A stretch of DNA of 64,000 nucleotides from Thermaurantiacus tibetensis. GTDB taxonomy: Bacteria; Pseudomonadota; Alphaproteobacteria; Sphingomonadales; Sphingomonadaceae. The DNA lies in the NCBI RefSeq assembly GCF_015354055.1, contig NZ_JACHTM010000001.1, positions 434,001-498,000 on the forward strand, read 5' to 3'. The notes under the pieces are model-generated. The model saw nothing but the letters and a program-made list of their open reading frames with translations. It ran no database searches and was not told the origin of the DNA. Below, piece by piece: positions 55,921 through 63,319 of this stretch (position 1 is its first letter; every line of letters starts with the position of its first letter). A program made the translations under genes and the position numbers.

Positions 55921-55936
55921 GCAAGAAGCGTGCCAA
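55921..55936 (-). promoter_or_regulatory. Sigma-54 promoter (-24/-12)
   Basis: The minus strand reads TTGGCACG, four bases (CTTC), TTGCA, a perfect match to the core consensus YTGGCACG-N4-TTGCW. The -24 GG (55934-55933) and the -12 GC (55922-55921) have the required 10-base spacing. I found no clear NtrC or NifA upstream site in 55940-56083. The activator is therefore unknown. Confidence 0.75.
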
Positions 55937-56083
55937 TCTCTCGTGCTCGGCGCGCGCGGGTGTCCGCGCGGCTGATTGCCTAGAAATCGGGCAGCGATGG
56001 GCGCCAATGCCGGGAACTGCCCATGCACGCGGCAGCAGGCCGCGGGGCTTCCCCGTCACAAGGGTCGCCGCTAGGAGGCGCCC

Positions 56084-57328
56084 ATGCCCGAGGCCAGCGA
56101 AGCGGACGTCCTCATCATCGGCGGCGGTCTCGTTGGCCAGACGCTGGCGCTGGCGCTTGCAGCGCATGACATCTCCACGCTCGTCGTGGAACGCGCGGAC
56201 CCCGAGGCGCATCTTGCCGAAGGGTTCGACGGCCGGGCGTCGGCGATTGCCAGCGCGAGCGCGCGCATGCTCCGCGCCCTCGGTCTTGGCGACCTGCTCG
56301 ATGGCGAGGGCTGCCCCATCGCCCGGATCGAGGTGGCCGAGGGGCTTCATCCCGAGATCCTGCGCTTCGATGCCGTGGCGGAGCAGGGGGAGGCCGCTGC
56401 CGAGCCGCTCGGCATCATGGTCGAGAACCGGGCGCTGCGCCGGGCGCTTCTCGAGCGGGTCCGCCAGACACCGCTCGTGCGGCTGGTGGCGCCCGCGGCC
56501 ATCGGGACGCTGGTGCGCGGCCCTGCGGCCGTCGAGGCCCGGCTCGCCGACGGGCGGCAGCTGCGGGCGGCACTCGCCGTTGCCGCCGATGGGCGCCAGA
56601 GCCGCACCCGCGAGGAGGCAGGGATTCGGATCGCGCGCTGGTCCTACCCGGCGGCGGCCGTCGTCTCGATGCTCGCGCACGCCCGGCCGCACGGCCAAGT
56701 GGCGCTCGAGCTCTTCTACCCCTCCGGTCCCTTCGCGCTTCTCCCGATGCGCGACCTCCCCGATGGCCGGCACCGCTCCGCCCTCGTCTGGACCGTCTCG
56801 CGACGCGACGCCGCGGGCGTGTCCCGGCTTGGGCCGCGCGCCTTCGCAGCCGAGGTGGACAAGCGTCTCGGCGGCCGCCTTGGCGCGCTCGAGACCATTG
56901 CGCCGCCCGTCTCCTGGCCGCTCGGCTTCCATCACGCGGAGCGCTACCGCGCCGAGCGGCTCGTTCTCGTCGGCGATGCCGCCCACGGCATCCACCCCAT
57001 CGCCGGCCAGGGGCTCAACCTCGGCCTCAGGGACGCCGCCGTGCTCGCCGAGGTGCTCGCGACCGGCGCGCGAACCGGGATCGACCTCGGCGACCCGGCG
57101 CTCGCCCGCCGCTACGAGCGCTGGCGGCGCGCCGACAACAGCCTGACCGCGTTCGCGACCGACACGCTCGCCCGCTTCTTCGGGATCCCCGGGCGGCCGG
57201 TCGAGCGCCTCCGGCGCTTCGGGCTCGGGCTGGTCGAGCGCATCCCGCCCGCCAAGCGCACCTTCGCCGCGATCGCGCGTGGCACGGCAGGCGACCTGCC
57301 GCCGCTCCTCAGGGGCGAGCTCGGCTGA
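56084..57328 (+). CDS. UbiH/UbiF/VisC/COQ6-family FAD hydroxylase
   Basis: A 414-residue flavin monooxygenase hydroxylating the ubiquinone ring. The dinucleotide motif IIGGGLVGQTLALAL is near residue 11, the second FAD motif LVGDAAHGIHPIAGQGLNLG near 296-315. Which ring position it hydroxylates cannot be read from sequence; Coq7 at 22747 covers the C6 step, so C5 or C1 is likely. An ideal AGGAGG site precedes the ATG. Its last 20 bases overlap the convergent Trm112 gene. Confidence 0.92.
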   Translation: MPEASEADVLIIGGGLVGQTLALALAAHDISTLVVERADPEAHLAEGFDGRASAIASASARMLRALGLGDLLDGEGCPIARIEVAEGLHPEILRFDAVAEQGEAAAEPLGIMVENRALRRALLERVRQTPLVRLVAPAAIGTLVRGPAAVEARLADGRQLRAALAVAADGRQSRTREEAGIRIARWSYPAAAVVSMLAHARPHGQVALELFYPSGPFALLPMRDLPDGRHRSALVWTVSRRDAAGVSRLGPRAFAAEVDKRLGGRLGALETIAPPVSWPLGFHHAERYRAERLVLVGDAAHGIHPIAGQGLNLGLRDAAVLAEVLATGARTGIDLGDPALARRYERWRRADNSLTAFATDTLARFFGIPGRPVERLRRFGLGLVERIPPAKRTFAAIARGTAGDLPPLLRGELG

Positions 57329-57557
57329 GACTCTTCTCTCCCGCCGTGGGCCATGGCCGCCCGGCGTCGGCCAGCAGCACAGGAACGCCCGCAACCACCG
57401 GGAAGGCGAGCCCTGCCCGCGTGGAAACGAGGACTCCGGCTTCGGCATCGAGGGCAAGGGGCCCCCGCGTGACCGGGCAGCAGAGAAGGGCAAGCAGGGC
57501 CGCCGGCGGCGCTTCCAACGCGACGGCCGTCCCCTGCTCGACCTCTGCCGGCGTCAC
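57309..57557 (-). CDS. Trm112-family protein
   Basis: An 82-residue Trm112/UPF0434-type protein. LLALLCCPVTRGPL (Cys-Cys-Pro) and the AGLAFPVVAGVPVLL segment are the family core; the second Cys pair of the zinc-ribbon form is missing, as is common in bacterial members. Its function in bacteria is unclear; eukaryotic relatives activate methyltransferases. The GTG start overlaps the LON-domain stop (GTGA). It has a slightly longer N-terminus than usual. Confidence 0.85.
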   Translation of the reverse strand: MTPAEVEQGTAVALEAPPAALLALLCCPVTRGPLALDAEAGVLVSTRAGLAFPVVAGVPVLLADAGRPWPTAGEKSLSRARP

Positions 57558-58207
57558 TGCAGCGTATCGGGCGAGCGGGCGCTGCCCGGGACCGAGCCGG
57601 CAAAGGCCATGAGCGCCGTCAGCATCTCGGCCCGGGCGGCAAGGTCCGGTGCCTCGAGCAGCGCCTGCCGTTCGAGGATCTCGAACGGGCAGACGGTGGA
57701 CAGGGTCGCAACGAGGCTTTCGTCGTCGGCGCCCTTGACCGCCTCCCAGTCGGCCGAGAGCTGCTGCGTCTCGAGATAGTCCCGGAGCGCCTCCTCGAGC
57801 GCCGCCCGCGCCGATGGGGCGAGCGGGGCCGGCGGGTCCCAGTCGGCGGCGAAGGGGCCGTAGTCGACGGAGACCTGTCGGTAGGGCGTGGTGACGGCAA
57901 GCTCATGGACCACCCGGAAGCGGACGAGACCGGTGAGTGCAATGAGGAAGCGCCCGTCGCCGGTTTCGGAGAAGCGGGTGATCCGCCCGAGGCCGCCGGT
58001 CAGGAACAGCTCCGGGGGGTCGCTACGCCCGCGCGGCTGGATGATGCCGATGAGCCGCTGCGTCGCCATCGCGTCGCGAGTCATCGCGAGGTAGCGCGGC
58101 TCGAAGATGTTGAGGGGCAGGACCGCGCGGGGCAGCAGGATCGCGCCCGCGAGCGGGAACACGGGGATGACTGTCGGGAGGTCGGCGACGGTCGCGAAAG
58201 GCTCCAT
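57554..58207 (-). CDS. LON substrate-binding domain protein
   Basis: A 217-residue stand-alone N-terminal domain of Lon protease, without ATPase or protease parts. The family start VIPVFPLAGAILLPRAVLPL and NIFEPRYLAM are clear; GGLGRI and a helical C-terminal half follow. The role is unknown, possibly substrate delivery or protein quality control. It sits between a thioredoxin-TPR protein and Trm112, a common alphaproteobacterial trio. GGAGG lies six bases before the ATG. Confidence 0.92.
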   Translation of the reverse strand: MEPFATVADLPTVIPVFPLAGAILLPRAVLPLNIFEPRYLAMTRDAMATQRLIGIIQPRGRSDPPELFLTGGLGRITRFSETGDGRFLIALTGLVRFRVVHELAVTTPYRQVSVDYGPFAADWDPPAPLAPSARAALEEALRDYLETQQLSADWEAVKGADDESLVATLSTVCPFEILERQALLEAPDLAARAEMLTALMAFAGSVPGSARSPDTLQ

Positions 58208-58226
58208 CGCGGCCTCCGGCTCCGGC

Positions 58227-59123
58227 TCACGCGAACCAGAGCTGGCGCAGGCGCCGGCGGGTCGCGATCGACCAAGGGTCGGACAGGCCCACCGTCTCGA
58301 TGAGCTTGAGCAGCGTCTCGCGGGCCTTGCCGCCCTCCCAGTCCCGCTGGGCGGCGATGATTGCAAGCAGCAGGTCGGCCGCCCCGTCCCGGTCGCCGCG
58401 GGCGAACCGCGCAACCGCAAGGTCGTGCCGCGCGCCATGGTCCGAAGGATCGGCGGCGAGCCGCGCCTCGAGCGCCGCGGTGTCGCCGGCGGCCGGCGCA
58501 CTCTCGGCCAACGCGAGCGCTGCGCGCGCCTGCTGGACGGCGGGGTCGGTCGCGCTCGCCGGCACCGCCGCCAGCGCCGCCCTTGCGGCATCGAGCCGCC
58601 CCAGCGCGACGAGAGTCCGGGCGTAGTGGGCGGCGAGTTCCGGCCGGTCCGGATGCTCGCGCACCAGCCCGGCAAGCGCGTCGGCTGCCTCGCTGGCCCG
58701 GCCTTCGGCAAGCCGCGCCAGCGCCGCTTCCGTCCGCGCCTCGAGGTCGGCTTCCGCCATGTCCGGCGGAAGCCGCGCGATCTGCTTCTCGATGAAGGCC
58801 TTGAGTTCCCGCTCGGGCAGCACGCCCACGAACGCATCGACCGGCCGCCCCCCCACCACGGCATAGACCGTCGGCACCGACTGGATGCGGAATTCCTCGG
58901 CAATCAGCCGGTTCTCGTCGATGTCGATGACCACCTGCGAGACCCGGCGATCACCCACCGCCGCGATTGCCTTCTCCATGAGGGGCGCAAGCTGCCGGCA
59001 GGGCCCGCACCAGCTGGCCGTGAAGCGCACCAGGACAACACCCGAAAGCGACGCTTCCAGCACGTCGCGGCGGAAACGGTCCACCGATGCGCGCTCCTTC
59101 TCGGTCAGGGACAGGCTAGCCAT
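58227..59123 (-). CDS. Thioredoxin-TPR co-chaperone (CnoX/YbbN-like)
   Basis: A 298-residue protein with a thioredoxin domain (about 10-115) carrying a full active site Cys-Gly-Pro-Cys in TASWCGPCRQLAP, followed by TPR-like helices to the C-terminus. E. coli CnoX lacks the redox pair but alphaproteobacterial homologues often keep it. It probably protects proteins from oxidation and hands them to GroEL. The ATG at 59123 has GAGG about eight bases upstream. It is divergent from the tRNA-Gly gene. Confidence 0.9.
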   Translation of the reverse strand: MASLSLTEKERASVDRFRRDVLEASLSGVVLVRFTASWCGPCRQLAPLMEKAIAAVGDRRVSQVVIDIDENRLIAEEFRIQSVPTVYAVVGGRPVDAFVGVLPERELKAFIEKQIARLPPDMAEADLEARTEAALARLAEGRASEAADALAGLVREHPDRPELAAHYARTLVALGRLDAARAALAAVPASATDPAVQQARAALALAESAPAAGDTAALEARLAADPSDHGARHDLAVARFARGDRDGAADLLLAIIAAQRDWEGGKARETLLKLIETVGLSDPWSIATRRRLRQLWFA

Positions 59124-59228
59124 TTCGCATCCTCGCAGTTGTGCACTTGGCATATGGGCCTCGGCGCGACGCGATGGAAGGGGCTTGCGCCCCGCTCCCC
59201 GCTCCGCTACGCGCGGCCACCCACGGAC

Positions 59229-59303
59229 GCGGGCGTAGCTCAGGGGTAGAGCACAACCTTGCCAAGGTTGGGGTCGAGGGTTCGAATCCCTTCGCCCGCT
59301 CCA
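59229..59303 (+). tRNA. tRNA-Gly (anticodon GCC)
   Basis: A complete 75-base cloverleaf: acceptor stem GCGGGCG/CGCCCGC, D stem GCTC/GAGC, anticodon stem CAACC/GGTTG with loop TTGCCAA (anticodon GCC at 59261-59263), T arm with TTCGAAT, and an encoded CCA end. All stems pair, with one G-U in the T stem. Confidence 0.97.
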
Positions 59304-59553
59304 GATCCCCGGGCCCGAGAGGCCGTGCGCGGGGCAGGCACGGGAGACGCCGGCCCCGAGCGGCGGACGCGGAAGGGCGAGGGTCCGAAGGGGCAACCCC
59401 GGAAGCGGCGGCACGGTGCGGCGAGGCTCCGCGATTTCGCCACAAACCGGCAAGGCTGCGGCAAGCTGCGCGCGCCTATGGCTTGACGCCATGCGGATCC
59501 CGACGCACGGGGCGCACGAGGCGGGGACACCCGCCAGCATTGGAGGTGGGTCT
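59304..59553. other. Spacer between tRNA-Gly and cytochrome c gene
   Basis: About 250 bases without a gene. No T-run follows the tRNA, and I see no convincing promoter, PpsR-type TGT-N12-ACA or FnrL-type palindrome. The GGAGGTG ribosome site of the cytochrome gene lies at its end. Confidence 0.5.
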
Positions 59554-59967
59554 ATGTCGACACTTCTCAAGGCTCTGGTCTCGGCGGGCGCTTTCGCCCT
59601 CACCGCCCCTGCGTTCGCACAGGCGGCCGCCCCGGCAGCCGCGCCGCCCTACGCCACCCTCAAGGGCAACCCCGCCGCGGGCGAGAAGGTGTTCGCCCAG
59701 TGCCGCGCCTGCCACGTGACCGACAAGGGCGTGAACCGTGTCGGCCCCTCGCTCCACGGCATCATCGGCCGCAAGAGCGGCTCGGTCCCGGGCTTCAAAT
59801 ATTCCAAGGCCAACCAGTCGGCCAACGTCGTCTGGACCGAGGAGAACCTCTACAAGTATCTGGAGAACCCGCGGAAGTTCATTCCGGGCACGACCATGGC
59901 GTTCGCTGGCCTCAGGAACCCGCAGCAGCGCGCCGACGTCATCGCCTATCTCCGCCAGTTCAAGTAG
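59554..59967 (+). CDS. Class I cytochrome c (c2-like)
   Basis: A 137-residue periplasmic cytochrome c. A signal peptide covers 1-22 (AFA before the cut), then an Ala/Pro lead and the haem site CRACH at 50-54. The axial methionine is Met115 in PGTTMAF. The sequence GPSLHGIIGRKSG and YLENPRKFIPGT are typical of mitochondrial-type cytochrome c2, which shuttles electrons between the bc1 complex and the photosynthetic reaction centre or oxidase. Lying 0.8 kb from bchP, it is a plausible reaction-centre donor. Confidence 0.94.
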   Translation: MSTLLKALVSAGAFALTAPAFAQAAAPAAAPPYATLKGNPAAGEKVFAQCRACHVTDKGVNRVGPSLHGIIGRKSGSVPGFKYSKANQSANVVWTEENLYKYLENPRKFIPGTTMAFAGLRNPQQRADVIAYLRQFK

Positions 59968-59999
59968 GGCGCCGGCCGGTTCAAGCAGGGCGCCGGCCG
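59958..59999. repeat. 21-bp tandem duplication at a convergent junction
   Basis: Two adjacent 21-base units (59958-59978 and 59979-59999) differ at a single base, T65 against C86 in the last two digits. The first holds the end of the cytochrome gene, including its TAG; the second has CAG there and supplies the TGA of the opposite-strand gene at 59981. It looks like a recent slippage or unequal-exchange duplication. Confidence 0.8.
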
Positions 60000-60277
60000 G
60001 AACCTTCGGCGGCAGCTCGGCGGAGCCGCCGCCACAGGTCCGCGAGGTGCGCGGGCAATGCCGCGGCAAGGCACGCGGCGACCACCTGCCACCCTGCTCC
60101 GGCAAGCGCGGCCCGCACGGCAAGGAGCAGGAACAGGCCGGGCAGCAGAGCGAGCAGAAGGTCGGCGCGCCGCCTGCCGGCAAACGCAAGGAGGAGCAGG
60201 GCCTCGAGCGCGAGCACCGCGAGCACGAGGTCAACGGCCCGCCCGCTCGTGAAGGCTCCGGCCACGAGCTCCGTCAC
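59981..60277 (-). CDS. Small membrane protein beside tspO
   Basis: A 98-residue protein with three predicted helices (LVLAVLALEALLLLAFAG and LLLALLPGLFLLLAVRAALA among them) and an Arg-rich C-terminus. No family recognised. The GTG start overlaps the tspO stop (GTGA), so it is coupled to tspO and may be part of the bch-tspO transcript. Its stop lies in the second copy of a 21-base duplication. Confidence 0.65.
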   Translation of the reverse strand: MTELVAGAFTSGRAVDLVLAVLALEALLLLAFAGRRRADLLLALLPGLFLLLAVRAALAGAGWQVVAACLAAALPAHLADLWRRLRRAAAEGSGRRPA

Positions 60278-60798
60278 GCGCCTGGCACGTTGAGGCGCAC
60301 GATCTCCCAGTTGAGCAGCGCGGCAACGCTCACCCAGGCAAGGTAAGGCAGGAGCATCAGCGGTGCAGCGCGCGAATGGCGCGCGCTTGCCACAATCAGC
60401 CACAGGATCGAGGCCAACAGCAGGCCGACCTCGAGGAGCGCGAGGTCGGGCCGCTGGAGCCGGAAGAACAAGAGGCTCCACAGGATGTTGAGGAAGCCGT
60501 TCAGGGCGAAGAGGCCGACCAGCCAGTCCGCCCGCCGGCTGTCGGGCGCGGCCCGCCACGCGGCGACGGCTGCCGCCCCCCAGAGCGCGAGAATGACCGT
60601 CCAGATGGCGCCGAACGCCGCATCCGGCGGAGTCCATGACGGCTTGGCAAGAGCCCGGTACCACGGCCCCGTGTCGGTCAGGGTGGAGCCGAGGATGGCG
60701 ATGAGAAGCGCGGCGCCGCCGCCCACCAGCGCCGGCACCAGCGCCGCCCCGGAGACGCGCGGGGCCCGCCCACGCGGATGGGCCGCCTCGCGGATCAC
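60274..60798 (-). CDS. tspO: TspO/MBR family protein
   Basis: A 174-residue five-helix membrane protein binding tetrapyrroles. WYRALAKPSWTPPDAAFGAIW, the ALNGFLNILWSLLFF region and the final LNWEIVRLN are diagnostic. In Rhodobacter TspO tunes photosynthesis gene expression in response to oxygen and exports or degrades porphyrin intermediates. An N-terminal extension of about 15 basic residues is unusual. The GTG start overlaps the bchP stop (GTGA). Confidence 0.93.
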   Translation of the reverse strand: MIREAAHPRGRAPRVSGAALVPALVGGGAALLIAILGSTLTDTGPWYRALAKPSWTPPDAAFGAIWTVILALWGAAAVAAWRAAPDSRRADWLVGLFALNGFLNILWSLLFFRLQRPDLALLEVGLLLASILWLIVASARHSRAAPLMLLPYLAWVSVAALLNWEIVRLNVPGA

Positions 60799-62000
60799 CG
60801 CAGCGACCCGACGAGGTGGCCGAGATCCTTGAAGAAGATCCGAGCGTGGGCCATCGGCCGGGCTCGCACCAGCTTCTTCTCGGTATAGGCCTGCCAGGTG
60901 AGATACTGGACGTCAGGGTCCTCGCAGATCTTGACGAAGCGTTCCCTGCGCTTGTCGGAGGAATACCAGAAGTGCTGCATGATGCCGAGCACCCAGAAGA
61001 CGGTTCCGTGCTCGCGCATGAACCGGCGCCTCGGCTCGGCGAGCGCCTTGGGATTGCCCGTGGCGAGGAAGCGGTCCACCCCTTCGGCCGCATACTGGCC
61101 GCTCGTCATCGCATAGTAGATGCCTTCGCCCGACGCAGGCGCGACAACCCCGGCCGCGTCGCCCGCGACGACCACGTCGCGGCCATTGTCCCAGCGCTTC
61201 AGCGGCTTCAGCGGAATGGGCGCCCCCTCCACCCGGATCGTCTCGCAGGAGTCGAGCCCGGTGTCGCGGCGAAGTTCGGCGACCGCCTCGCGCAGGGGAA
61301 AGCCCTTGTTCGCGCTTCCCACGCCGATCGAGGCGGTGTCCCCGTGGGGGAACACCCAGGCGTAGAAGTCGGGCGAAAGCTTGCCCTGGTAGAAGACGTC
61401 GCAGCGCGAACGGTCGAAGGCGTCGCTGTCGCGCTCGGGCGACTTCACCACCTCGTGGTAGGCGAACACGCAGGGCACGCGGTCGGCGCCCGGGAGCGTC
61501 TGGCGGGCGAGCTGGGAGCGGGCACCGTCGCAGCCAACGACGGCCCGCGCCCGGACCGACGCGAGCGGTGCGTCCCGGCCGGCCCCCTTGGGCCGGTAAT
61601 GGATCCGCGCCACGCCCTCGGCGTCGCGGCTGAAGCCCTCGAAGGTGCCGGCCTGGCGCTCCGCGCCTTCCCGCGCCGCTCGCGCGCGCAACCACTCGTC
61701 GAAATGCTCGCGATCGACCATGCCGACGTAGTTGCCGCCGACCGGCATGTCGACCGTCCTCGCAGAGGGGGCGATCATCCGCGCGGCGGTCGCGCGGCCG
61801 ACGATGAGGTGGTCGGGAATGGCGTAGTCGCGGATGAGGCGTGGCGGAATTGCGCCGCCGCACGGCTTGATCCGCCCGGCGCGGTCGAGCAGCAGCACCC
61901 GCCGCCCGGCGCGCGCGAGGGTGGTTGCTGCCGTGGCGCCCGCAGGGCCTCCACCCACCACCACGGCATCGTAGAGGTCGTCGTGCTCCCGTCCGGTCAC
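60795..62000 (-). CDS. bchP: Geranylgeranyl reductase BchP
   Basis: A 401-residue FAD enzyme reducing the geranylgeranyl tail of bacteriochlorophyll a to phytyl. The FAD motif AVVVGGGPAGATAATTLARA is at the N-terminus, with KPCGGAIPPRLI soon after; GDAAGVVAPASGEGIYYAM and the C-terminal WQAYTEKKLVRARP match BchP/ChlP rather than archaeal lipid reductases. The bchG and PucC-family neighbours confirm it. GTG start overlapping the previous stop (GTGA). Confidence 0.95.
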   Translation of the reverse strand: MTGREHDDLYDAVVVGGGPAGATAATTLARAGRRVLLLDRAGRIKPCGGAIPPRLIRDYAIPDHLIVGRATAARMIAPSARTVDMPVGGNYVGMVDREHFDEWLRARAAREGAERQAGTFEGFSRDAEGVARIHYRPKGAGRDAPLASVRARAVVGCDGARSQLARQTLPGADRVPCVFAYHEVVKSPERDSDAFDRSRCDVFYQGKLSPDFYAWVFPHGDTASIGVGSANKGFPLREAVAELRRDTGLDSCETIRVEGAPIPLKPLKRWDNGRDVVVAGDAAGVVAPASGEGIYYAMTSGQYAAEGVDRFLATGNPKALAEPRRRFMREHGTVFWVLGIMQHFWYSSDKRRERFVKICEDPDVQYLTWQAYTEKKLVRARPMAHARIFFKDLGHLVGSLR

Positions 62001-63319
62001 GTCGCCACTCCTGCTGCAGCCGCCGGCACGTCGCTGCGGCTCATGTGGACCTTGAGCGCAAGCCCGGCTGCGCCCATGAAGAGCAGGGCCTCGCCCGCGA
62101 AGACGATGGCGAAGGCCGCGGCATCGTCGCCAAGCAGGGTGCGCCCGGCGTCAACGCCGGCTGCGCCGACCAGCCCGCCGAGCGCGAAGGCGACCGCCTG
62201 GGCCGCCCCCCAGAGGCCCATGCGGATTCCCTCGCGGCCGGGCCCCTCGATTCCGGCGAGATCCATCATCGCAGCGATGGCGGCCACCGCGAACATGCCA
62301 TTGCCGAAGCCGAGGAGGGCGGCGGTGGCGCGGAGCGGAAAGCCCTCGCCCATGCGCGCGCCGAGTGCGAGGAGCGCCAGCGCGCCCGCCGAGAGGAGGC
62401 AGCCCGCCACCACGAGCGCCCGGCTGCCGCCGGGAAGGCGGGCGGCGAGCCAGCGCCCGGCGAGCCCCACCGTCAGCATGCCGGCGAGCGTCGCCCCGTG
62501 CTGGATTGAGGAGAGCCGGGTCGACTCGCCCGGCGAGAAGCCGAAGACGAGGCCTGCGAAGGGCTCGAGGATGACATCCTGCATCGCGTAGGCGAGCATC
62601 GAGACGAGGACGAACAGGGTGAAGCCGCGCACGCGGGCATCTCCCCAGATGGCCTGGAGCCCCTCGGCGAAGGATTCCGGCCCGCGCTCGGGCGCCACCG
62701 GGGGCCCCTCGGCTACGCCCCGGGTGGCAAGGACGGTCACGCCAAGCGCAACCGCGCAGATGGTGCCGGCCACCATCGCCAGCCGCTCGGGCGAAAACGG
62801 GTCGATGAAGCCGCCGGCGACCCCTGCCGTGACCGCGATGCCGGCCACCATCATGATCCAGCAGGTGGCCGCCGCGAGCGGCCGGCGGCCCGGCTCCACC
62901 CGGCTGGCGAGCAGCGCGAGGAGCGAGGTGCCCGCCGCGCCCACCCCGGCGCCGATCATGGCGAAGCCGAGGCCGGCTGCGAGGAGGCCCGCCACGCGAT
63001 AGGCCTCCATCACGAAGACGGCGTTGGTTGCCGTCAGCGCACCCAGCGCCAAGAGCGCCATGCCGCCCAGGATGAAGCGCTTGCGGCTTCCGCCCTGGTC
63101 GGAGGCATGGCCGAAGCCCGGCCGCGAGAGCTGCACGGCATAGTGCCAGGCGATGAGCGCCGCCGGCAGCACCGCGGGAAGCGCATATTCCACCACCATG
63201 ATGCGGTTGAGCATGGAGGTGACGAGCATGACGATCCCGCCGAGCGCCGCCTGGACGAGGCCGAGACGCAGGATCCCGGGAAGGCCGAGCGGCGGCAGCG
63301 GCGGGCGCGGCCGGCTCAT
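61997..63319 (-). CDS. PucC/BCH2-family MFS protein
   Basis: A 440-residue 12-helix membrane protein of the PucC family. RLGLVQAALGGIVMLVTSML, the RPGFGHASDQGGSRKRFI segment and FAGLVFGFSPGESTRLSS are family features. Its place between bchG and bchP is that of Rhodobacter ORF428 (Bch2), thought to help deliver bacteriochlorophyll or assemble light-harvesting complexes. It is coupled to both neighbours by start/stop overlap. Confidence 0.93.
   Translation of the reverse strand: MSRPRPPLPPLGLPGILRLGLVQAALGGIVMLVTSMLNRIMVVEYALPAVLPAALIAWHYAVQLSRPGFGHASDQGGSRKRFILGGMALLALGALTATNAVFVMEAYRVAGLLAAGLGFAMIGAGVGAAGTSLLALLASRVEPGRRPLAAATCWIMMVAGIAVTAGVAGGFIDPFSPERLAMVAGTICAVALGVTVLATRGVAEGPPVAPERGPESFAEGLQAIWGDARVRGFTLFVLVSMLAYAMQDVILEPFAGLVFGFSPGESTRLSSIQHGATLAGMLTVGLAGRWLAARLPGGSRALVVAGCLLSAGALALLALGARMGEGFPLRATAALLGFGNGMFAVAAIAAMMDLAGIEGPGREGIRMGLWGAAQAVAFALGGLVGAAGVDAGRTLLGDDAAAFAIVFAGEALLFMGAAGLALKVHMSRSDVPAAAAGVAT

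Larger units (their letters stand above)
55750..56083. other. Intergenic region ftsK / ubiH-like
   Basis: A 334-base gap between divergent genes. The ftsK half contains the sigma-54 promoter, the candidate small RNA and its terminator. The ubiH half (55940-56083) has a CGCGCGCGGGTGTCCGCGCG inverted repeat near 55950-55970 and a strong AGGAGG ribosome site just before 56084, but no clear promoter. Confidence 0.7.

Noticed and set aside
52963-55983. A 1006-codon plus-strand frame over ftsK
   Set aside because: It lies antisense to ftsK, which has full motor and gamma-domain motifs; composition is typical of a shadow frame.
59304-59553. PpsR or FnrL operator before cytochrome c2
   Set aside because: No TGT-N12-ACA or TTGAT-N4-ATCAA palindrome with convincing match was found.
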